This document shows positions 57,299-64,000 of a stretch of 64,000 nucleotides of DNA, in pieces; positions within the stretch are counted from its first letter, which is position 1, and every line of letters starts with the position of its first letter. The notes under the pieces are model-generated. The model was not told where the DNA came from and made no database searches. It saw nothing but the letters and a program-made list of their open reading frames with translations. The translations under genes were made by a program, and so were the position numbers. The stretch comes from Odiellus spinosus (lineage: Eukaryota; Arthropoda; Arachnida; Opiliones; Phalangiidae), in contig OY987225.1 of NCBI GenBank assembly GCA_963920705.1, positions 11,922,829-11,986,828 on the forward strand, given 5' to 3'.

Positions 57299-57591
57299 GT
57301 ATAGGGTCGTTATTACAGATCAACAGATTTCGGTTGGTATAACTTGTTTTTTCGCAAAAAAACTATGTTTTTACAATAATTTTATTAATCAGAATGGACA
57401 GTGTTCTGGACACCATCGGGGTGTCTCTCCCCCCTCCCCTCTCTCTCTCTCTCGCGAGGGCCGCGGATGCGTTTCCCGCGATTTCGCGCGCGCGTACGCG
57501 TTTTTTCCCGCGACCGCGTAGATTTAGATGGCTTCAGTCGATCTAGAATAGGGGGACTTAAAGAGGTATAGGCTTCAACTAGTAAATTAAA
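57299..57591 (+). repeat. Left terminal inverted repeat of the Polinton
   Basis: Reads ATAGGGTCGTTATTACAGAT from the outside. It carries CTCTCTCTCTCTCGCGAGGG and is matched by 62382-62685 on the minus strand, with small differences such as an extra ACGCGGTCGCGG unit at the right. Confidence 0.9.
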
Positions 57592-57661
57592 AAAGAAACA
57601 TTTTAATGATCAATTTTTTGCAAAACTATACAATTATTTTTATTTTTTTTTTAAACTTTGT

Positions 57662-58123
57662 TTAAACTTCTGTGCGTAGTCGTTGAATATGATTTATGAA
57701 TCTTCGGCCAATCTTCGTGTCGTTTAGATGATGATTTTTAGAAAATCCTTTCAAGAAGGTTTTGGTACTTTTTCGGTTGCTTCTATGGTAAAGGGCGCTG
57801 TACGGTCCGCAAACGTCGCTTTCGAAGTTCTGAATTTGTCTTTTCCCCCATGACCATTTCCGATAGTTGGAGTTTAGAAATTGACGAATGGACGGTATAA
57901 ATGGTTGAAACCCAAAACTGTCAAAGTAGTATCCATTACGAAAACCGTCGATGAATACTGCCACCCAATGTGATCCACGGTCATGTTGTCGATCAAAGTT
58001 TATAATCAGGGCCGAGGGGTATTTGGTTAGTCTAGCGGGTAGCCTATCTGAAGGGTAAACGCCAGAGAAGCATGGTGTTTTTGATAAACCGTAAATCAAA
58101 TCTGTAATGCTTGTCCCGGCCAT
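57662..58123 (-). CDS. Polinton cysteine protease (adenain-like, C5)
   Basis: 153 residues, close to the lower size for the family. Catalytic residues visible: H52 in GSHWVAVF, D68 in YYFDSFG, oxyanion Q98 and nucleophile C105 in QNFESDVCGPY. In Polintons the enzyme is thought to mature capsid proteins during particle assembly, as adenain does in adenoviruses. The start overlaps the capsid gene stop (TAATG), indicating tight packing. No lesion was seen. It is the best preserved gene of the element. Confidence 0.88.
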   Translation of the reverse strand: MAGTSITDLIYGLSKTPCFSGVYPSDRLPARLTKYPSALIINFDRQHDRGSHWVAVFIDGFRNGYYFDSFGFQPFIPSIRQFLNSNYRKWSWGKRQIQNFESDVCGPYSALYHRSNRKSTKTFLKGFSKNHHLNDTKIGRRFINHIQRLRTEV

Positions 58124-59260
58124 TAATAATCGACAATGACGTTCCTATTTTTATCAATCTGAATCAGACTCTGAAATTCCGAGTAGACCACGCAAACCAC
58201 AGCGTCGGGTAAGACTGAGGCGAATACCAAGTCCAAACGTGGCTGACCTTGCCGCACCGGATTCCAATGATTACTGTTATTTGCAGAAATATCCGGAGTC
58301 AAGTCGAACGCGTAAAAAGTAGATCTATTGGCGTACTCGAACGGTGAAATGTCGTAACCGTCGTCACCGTAATGTATTCCGCAGCCCGAAAAGATCGTAT
58401 GATACTCTCTCATAAACAACTTTTTGTTAAAATTTGGGGACAAGGTTTTCGAAGGAACCTGGTCGTTATCAACGTACAAGGCCAAATTGTTTAAGTCGTA
58501 GTGTTTAGAGTTCAATGGGTTGTTGGCGTAACTACATTTGAACGCTTTGTTGGAGACCAAACCAATTATGACCCTCGTGAGTAAAGCGCCCAAGTATATA
58601 TTGTCGAAACTCTGACTTTGAGTGAGTGCCGCTAGGGTTTTCGTTTTAATCTCCGTACGGGTGAAATTAAACTGAGGCGAGCTCTGGGCGAGAGCCGCTT
58701 CGTGAGCTAACAGTATTTTAGGGCTAAGTTTGACTTTACGAACGTTCAAACCGTCTTCTTTGTGATTAATTTTACAGTCTTTTAGAGTGGTGGTTTCTTT
58801 GAGCATTAAGACAAATGCGTCCTTGTTTCTCGCAAAGGATACTTTAACATCAATACCGTTCAACAGATATTCGGGAATGTTAAAAACGTCGCAAAATACT
58901 GGACAGTAAAATTCAATGTCACTAGATTTTTCCATCCATTTTGCCCCCCTCGTCTTTGTCCCATCCGGCGGCAGTCAGATGAGAAGTTTTAGCGGCTGGT
59001 CCGTATTTTAAGAGTGATTCAATCTAGGCGCGATAAGAGTAATTGTTGGCGGCTGGTGTCACCAAAGTTGACCCGAAATATATTTCACAAGTTCCCCACA
59101 ACGCGTGAGCGGCGTTGTTTACGAGACTTATTACGGCGTCATCGGGTAGTATCCCGCCATCATCCTTCGTAACGCTGAGACGGGTATAATAGATAGTATG
59201 TGCCAAATCAATATAGTAGTCACCATTAATGGAATTGTCGGTCCATTGGGAGGACACCAT
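58123..59260 (-). pseudogene. Polinton capsid protein (double jelly-roll type), broken
   Basis: An N-terminal segment (59260-59027, with DYYIDLAHTIYYTRLSV and HALWGTCEIYFGS) and a C-terminal segment (58935-58126, with KHYDLNNLALYVDNDQVPSK, YHTIFSGCG and FYAFDLTPDI) belong to one family in the right order. The frame is interrupted by a nonsense codon near 59024 and by a one-base frameshift near 58935. The first roughly 50 residues usual for the family are not recognisable. In intact elements this protein builds the icosahedral shell. This copy cannot make a full product. Confidence 0.82.
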
Positions 59261-59274
59261 CAGGGACGAGACGA

Positions 59275-59521
59275 TAGGAAAGAGAAGCGAGAAAAACCTC
59301 CGCCGTCTTGAACTAGTATGTCACGTTTAACTTTCCAAGCCAATTTGTCTAGCCAATTTCTTTACTTGGGCCTGATTTAATGTTATCTTACCGCACAAGG
59401 TGTTATGAACGCACTCGGCTATAGCGTCGATTAGCGATTTCTTGGCGTTTTTCAATAAAGTCCTACGTTGAGCGCGTCTCGAATGGGCCAGGACAGAGAG
59501 CAAATCTCTTTGCGACTTCAC
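59275..59521 (-). pseudogene. Small conserved Polinton protein between capsid and ATPase genes
   Basis: The 64-residue frame starts MKSQRDLLSVLAHSRRAQRR and is basic. It resembles small proteins found beside capsid genes in arthropod Polintons, whose role is unknown to me. Directly after IGLES a frame change leads to ILVQDGGGFSRF, a glycine-rich tail expected in the same protein, so the copy seems frameshifted. Confidence 0.55.
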
Positions 59522-59573
59522 AGCGTAAGGGATGCTTCACTATTGACGGTTGCGAACAGATAAGCCTGTCGTT

Positions 59574-60158
59574 TTATACCTTTGGGACGTACACGACGCA
59601 CGAGTCCCCCGGAAAAATCAAGGTTCTAACCCGCTGGTTTTCAGGACACTGTTGTTTCAAGTCCAGTAAAAGGTATCCGAAGGCCGGTCCCGTGGCGTTC
59701 CGGTTCGCGTCGACTACGAACCGCCAATTATCCTGGAACATTTGCCGAGCTATCGTGGCCAGTTGTTGTTTGTCGCGGGGCGATTTCATTAAGATAATGT
59801 AGTGAGCATTCAGAGATATGTCACGTGAGTCCTTCGACTGGTGGAATAAGTTTTGACTAATGAAGATCATGCTTAGGTTCCTATGATGCGTTCCTTTCGT
59901 AAACAGCGCTTCGACTTGCCCCTTATTCTCTGACATTAGGTCGTCGATGATTAAAAGGCACGGTTTTCTACCGTTGTATTCGGTCAGGTCGGGTAATCCC
60001 GACTTGAAAGTGACTTTTTCTTTTAAAGTGTCGAAAAAGGGTTGCCATTCCCCGTAATACCAATGAATCTCGTTGAATGGCGGTGAGAGCATTACGGACT
60101 TGTGTTCGAGTAATTTTAAAACTAGCTGAGTTTTCACAGATTGAGAGGGTCCCACCAT
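59574..60158 (-). CDS. Polinton packaging ATPase (A32/FtsK-HerA type), degenerate Walker A
   Basis: 194 residues. Walker A at residues 3-10 reads GPSQSVKT where both glycines of the usual GSGKT-type loop are replaced. Walker B is LLIIDD (68-73) and a sensor-like IFISQN follows at about 98-103. In this family the enzyme pumps element DNA into the capsid. The frame begins almost at the Walker A loop, so the upstream residues normally present are lost or in another frame. Probably inactive. Confidence 0.8.
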   Translation of the reverse strand: MVGPSQSVKTQLVLKLLEHKSVMLSPPFNEIHWYYGEWQPFFDTLKEKVTFKSGLPDLTEYNGRKPCLLIIDDLMSENKGQVEALFTKGTHHRNLSMIFISQNLFHQSKDSRDISLNAHYIILMKSPRDKQQLATIARQMFQDNWRFVVDANRNATGPAFGYLLLDLKQQCPENQRVRTLIFPGDSCVVYVPKV

Positions 60159-60713
60159 GATGGTGTTAGAAGGGGAACATGTCGATCTCGGTTGGTTGCT
60201 CGTCGTAAAGTGGATCCGAGGCTAAAAGTGTGGCGTATTTATACACTCGCTCACCCCACAACCCAGTCTCTCCCTAATTATTGAACACGCAATAGCGTTT
60301 ATTGAATTTAAGCTTTCGTGTCGTCAAAATGTTTTACAAACGTTCGTTTCTTCGTTGATGGAAATAATCTTTCGAGGCTAAACTTGCATTTTTAAATAAA
60401 AGTTCCGACCAAAAATTGGTCCTTTAGATTTCCAGCGCTTCATTGAAATAACCTTGATCTTATCTGTAACACGGAACCGAAACTAAGGGTTAATATGGCG
60501 CAAACTTCACGCGAAACTGACATTGTGTATTTGATTATAGATGACGGTAAACGCTTCGGTAAAAACGGGGGTCATTTACCAAACATTGTTGGTGTAAAAT
60601 TTAATTCGTTATTTTGAATCTTATAATTATTTGTAAACACGCGTTTGCCTATCATTTTTTGGGCCCGTATAAACACGTTCGGACACGGCTGAGCATGGTT
60701 TACTCGAAAAAAC
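60159..60713. other. Polinton interior, no gene recognised
   Basis: Upstream region of the ATPase gene. A TATTTATACACTC word near 60236 could be part of a promoter for the minus-strand genes, but this is only suggestive. Confidence 0.35.
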
Positions 60714-60769
60714 GTGACGCGGTATAACTAGCATGGCGCGGGTCTCGATTCGCGGTTCGACATTATTTT

Positions 60770-60895
60770 GCACCGAATTTTCCGCCCAAACCGCAACAAA
60801 TATTCTCGCACCCAATATTCCTCACACCAAATTTTCCGGCAGCCAGATTTCCGGCAGCCAATTTTCCTGCACCGAACTATCCGTATACCGTCATT
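60770..60895. repeat. Degenerate 15-bp minisatellite in the Polinton
   Basis: Variants of GCAGCCAATTTTCCG (GCACCGAATTTTCCG, GCAGCCAGATTTCCG, GCACCGAACTATCCG) follow each other. Overlapping frames on both strands are products of this repeat. Confidence 0.65.
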
Positions 60896-60913
60896 TAACA
60901 CCCGACCACCGAG

Positions 60914-61105
60914 ATGGACGTCACGTCGGAATCCACGGTTCTCTCGAGAATTTTGGCTAAAAAACCTCAAAATCTTATCGTCCTATTAACCATTGTATTT
61001 ATTATAGGCTCTCTTGAGTTTATGAATTTTTGGGTTCAACACTACGAAATTAAGATTGATTTTAAGCCCAATACCGGTCAATCCTTTAACCATAGCGCCG
61101 TATAA
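60914..61105 (+). CDS. Candidate small membrane protein of the Polinton (63 residues)
   Basis: Opens MDVTSESTVLSRILAKKPQN and continues into one hydrophobic helix (about residues 20-41, LIVLLTIVFIIGSLEF) and a short polar tail with an NHSA ending. A single-pass topology is likely. It points away from the capsid block. Small hydrophobic proteins are common accessory products of such elements, but no family was recognised and chance cannot be excluded. Confidence 0.35.
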   Translation: MDVTSESTVLSRILAKKPQNLIVLLTIVFIIGSLEFMNFWVQHYEIKIDFKPNTGQSFNHSAV

Positions 61106-61529
61106 TCGGGACTCTGTAGATTCACGCGTAAAACACGTGACGTCATGGGGAAAACCGACCATCTACCCGCTATGTAAAGAAAAGGGAAATTCCCCACCCG
61201 CGAAGAGGGGCAATTTGCAAAGAAAGGCCGCTCCCTATCTGTCAATCAATGGGGATTAACGCTATCCTCTCGTTCCAATTAAAACTCAGAACAGAACCAA
61301 ACGGATGTTTAAAAATCCAAGTTATATATTATTTTAAAATGTAATAACTTGAAACAAAATACGTATCGTTTGCAAGAATTTGTCAATAAAATTGTTTACC
61401 ATGCGCTGGCTTTATCAATTAAACCTACACCTGCTCAATATAAACAATTGGCACTTTTTTGTTAAGAAAGTAATTACAAAAAGCGTATTTAATTGGGGAA
61501 ACATGCTAATCACCATCCTAAAACTAGCT

Positions 61530-62335
61530 ATTTGAAAATATCAACACCGTTCAAAAAGTGTAAATGTATATTTGCAACAACACATTGGAATAACATACAA
61601 TTCCTCTGTCGACTTGACACGAAATCGTCAGTCTAAAAATGATTAACATGGCACCAAATGATGTTTTTTGTCTAGATTATATAAACACATAGTTTTGGTG
61701 CTAAAACACCGACTTATAATTGAAGTTTTGGAAATATCAACACCGTTCAAAAAGTGTAAATCTAAAATCCCGGCATCACATTGGAATAACATGCAATCTC
61801 TTTAGCGGACTGACATTTAATTGGTAATATAGAGATGATGAAAACAACGTCAGATGATGTTTTGGTCTAGATTATACAAACGAGTAGTTTTGGTGATAAA
61901 ACACCGACTTATAATTGAAGTTTTGGAAATATCAACACCGTTCAAAAAGTGTAAATGTCAACACCGTTCAAAAAGTGTAAATGTCAACACCGTTCAAAAA
62001 GTGTAAATGTCAACACCGTTCAAAAAGTGTAAATGTCAACACCGTTCAAAAAGTGTAAATGTAAATTTGCAACAACACCTTGGAATAACATACAATTCCT
62101 CTGTCCACTTGACACGAAATCGTCAGTCTAAAAATGATTAACATGGCGCCAAAAGATGTTTTTTGTCTAGCTTATACTATAAACACGTAGTTTGGGTGCT
62201 AAAACACAGCCTTATAATTGAAGTTTTGAAAATATCAACACCGTTCAAAAAGTGTAAATCTAAAATCCCGGCATCACATTGGAATAACATGTAATCTCTT
62301 TAGCGGGCTGGCATGTAATTGGTAATTTAGAGTTG
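61530..62335. repeat. Polinton internal repeat array (24-bp core and about 200-300-bp higher-order units)
   Basis: CAACACCGTTCAAAAAGTGT occurs at about 61543, 61738, 61933, 61957, 61981, 62005, 62038 and 62237. Five copies around 61930-62060 form a 24-bp tandem array. Larger units contain TTGGAATAACATRCAATYTCT and GCTAAAACACCGACTTATAA. The array takes the place where polymerase and integrase genes would be expected. Confidence 0.88.
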
Positions 62336-62381
62336 TTGAAAACAACGTGAAAGGGCGTTTTCGTCTTTAACAACTGACTTA

Positions 62382-62685
62382 TTTAATTTACTAGTTGAAG
62401 CCTATACCTCTTTAAGTCCCCCTATTCTAGATCGACTGAAGCCATCTAAATCTACGCGGTCGCGGGGAAAAACCCGTACGCGGTCGCGGTGAAAAAACGC
62501 AGCGCGCGCGAAATCGCGGAAAACGCATCCGCTGCCCTCGCGAGAGAGAGGGAGGGGGGGGAGAGACACCCCGCTGGTGTCCAGAACACTGTCCTGATTA
62601 ATAAAATTATTGTAAAAACATAATTTTTCCGAAAATACAAGTTATACCAACCGAAATCTGTTGATCTGTAATAACGACCCTATAC
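62382..62685 (-). repeat. Right terminal inverted repeat of the Polinton
   Basis: Reverse complement of the left end; the outermost bases are CGACCCTATAC. Confidence 0.9.
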
Positions 62686-62719
62686 GCTCGTTCGCAAAAA
62701 GTACAGTCAATAAGGGGGG

Positions 62720-62990
62720 GTGAAAGCATGGGGGCCCCACTCTTCTCTCATGTATGGGTGAGCGACCATCTGCGCTAGAACGACTAGTTCATAAGCCTTG
62801 CAAACTAGGCTTTTGAGAATTATGGGGCGATAGTTGGCCGCCTTGGTACGCCCTCCTTTTTTGTATATGGGAGTGATCCAGGCCTGTGGAACTGTACCCG
62901 TGCGAAACGTTAGGTTGAAAAATTCTGAGATGGGTATGGGAAAAGGACCTAGATGAAGTTAGAACCTCTCTGTTTTATGTAGTGCGCCTT
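62720..62990 (-). pseudogene. Non-LTR reverse transcriptase fragment
   Basis: The minus strand reads PISEFFNLTFRTGTVPQAWI, then TPIYKKGGRTKAANYRPIIL and KSLVCKAYE, RT motifs 1-2 of a CR1/jockey-type element, open for about 90 residues. It is on the same strand as the ORF2 C-terminus at 56.0-56.4 kb. The Polinton lies between them. Confidence 0.75.
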
Positions 62991-64000
62991 TTTGGTGGGC
63001 ACCGTGACAAAACATTACAGAATAGTGAGATTAAAACCACTTCATCTTCAGACTATTAACGGAGGGGTTCATGTATACGGGCCGCCGCTCCATCCCACTA
63101 AATATACGTCCTCTCTCTCCTTCTCTAGCATGCTCGAAAAAGGATGCGCATTAGAAATTATACTAACAAGCATTGATGGGGGATATATTTTAGGGGGTTT
63201 GGCGTGGTTCGTGTGACGTACACCATAAGGGGAGGGGTTCACTGGTTCGTGACGATGGGGGAGGGGGGTTTAAAAATTGGACGTAGTTTATGGACAGTCC
63301 CAAAAACATTTTAAATTAGTAGTATTAAGTTAGATTTTCACTTGACCGAAACTCCCGACGGTAAAATAGCGGCAGCAATATGAAATTTTAACATACGCAG
63401 GCTGAGAGCGGTGGAGAATTCACTTTTGCAAACGGAATTTAGCGAGATAATTTTGTGTCTTGAACTACAGAGTTAAATTTAAAGAGAAATTTGGAGCTGA
63501 AAATGGAATAGAATTTTCTGGCTTCAAACGCAGGCCTATTCTTTTAATGTTAGGACATTAAAATCGCTGTTGAAGGATGAACTAATATGATTTACTTTCT
63601 TCAAATTTAATCAAACTTTAGAAATTAATTTAAACACCATAAACGGGTCTAAAAATTTCGAAAAAAAACTTTATCTACGAGTTTCCCTTTAATAATGAAA
63701 AATCTATTGATGGCCATCAATATCTACCTCCTAACTTTTGAATTGTTCTATCCCTACTTCGTTTGGCCTGATAACAGGTGTTCATGAAAGTCTCATGGCT
63801 TCTAATGAAAAACTAATTGGTAGATATATTTTTTCAGGATAATCCCTAGTCAGCTTACGATACAGAAAACAATTTTTAAGTTCGAATAATCGTTTTTCTT
63901 AGTCTCAGGGACTGATAAAGCATCTTACACATCTGGTTTTTTCCTCATCTCTCTGGGCCTTCCGTATATCATCTAACGTACATACCTCTAATAAGGACCT
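62991..64000. other. Right end of window, no gene recognised
   Basis: A word resembling part of the 43812-45621 element (CGAAAAAGGATGCGCATTAG, near 63134 and 44687 minus) shows that a further repeat is present. No coding region is supported. Confidence 0.4.

Larger units (their letters stand above)
57299..62685 (-). mobile_element. Reduced Polinton/Maverick with about 300-bp TIRs
   Basis: The inverted ends (57299-57591 and 62382-62685) match almost throughout, from GTATAGGGTCG outside to TAAATTAAA inside. They include a CT-rich tract and a CGCG-rich tract. Between them lie, on the minus strand, an adenain-type protease, a capsid protein, a small conserved protein and an A32/FtsK-type packaging ATPase, the typical Polinton morphogenesis block. 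Protein-primed PolB and the retroviral-type integrase are absent, and 5.4 kb is about a third of a full element. No 6-bp target duplication was found directly at the ends. Confidence 0.85.

Noticed and set aside
60733..60989. Overlapping frames on both strands in the Polinton interior
   Set aside because: Explained by the 15-bp degenerate minisatellite.

Overview
This looks like a repeat-dominated stretch of an arthropod (probably insect) nuclear genome. The DNA is AT-rich. Coding segments are split by short GT-AG introns, GGTTAGGTTGGG-type runs common in insect DNA occur, and most of the window is transposable-element sequence. There are no bacterial-style operons. All calls come from reading the sequence and translating by eye; no database search was run.

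Host gene. One chromosomal gene is convincing: an arylsulfatase (ARSB/ARSI/ARSJ-like) on the minus strand. Four exons join in phase (55592-55669, 55370-55529, 36627-36739, 28212-28381) and give the N-terminal third of a sulfatase, including the CTPSR formylglycine motif. Introns of 62 bp, 18.6 kb and 8.2 kb separate them, and the two long introns are packed with mobile elements. The 3' part of the gene was not found.

Layout. 1-3066: PIF/Harbinger element with an intact Myb/SANT-like gene (+) and an intact five-exon transposase (-). 4175-4600: foldback element. 5277-10652: hAT element with BED-finger transposase, 12-bp terminal repeats and a perfect 8-bp target duplication. 11492-13371: Penelope-like retroelement as an inverted pair inside a GGTTAGG-type repeat. 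14272-18868: large foldback element whose arms carry a conserved spliced ORF, followed by an element built from 16-bp repeats (18872-19752). 21974-26140: foldback, satellite, a 306-bp tandem duplication and a Harbinger-derived MITE. 28-36 kb: sulfatase exons among decayed Ty3/gypsy, mariner and other TE fragments. 38376-41300: long non-LTR retrotransposon. 41.8-53.3 kb: nested pieces of the large foldback family with several insertions, including a second 16-bp-repeat element and a TIR element with a PIN-like gene. 57299-62685: a compact Polinton/Maverick with TIRs of about 300 bp, keeping protease, capsid and packaging ATPase genes but no polymerase or integrase, probably inserted in a non-LTR retrotransposon.

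Most interesting: the reduced capsid-module Polinton; two TIR elements with different sequence but the same 16-bp repeat skeleton (GAGACA-TTTGG); the foldback family carrying a spliced gene fragment; the PIN-like TIR element; and the sulfatase gene recovered across TE-filled introns.
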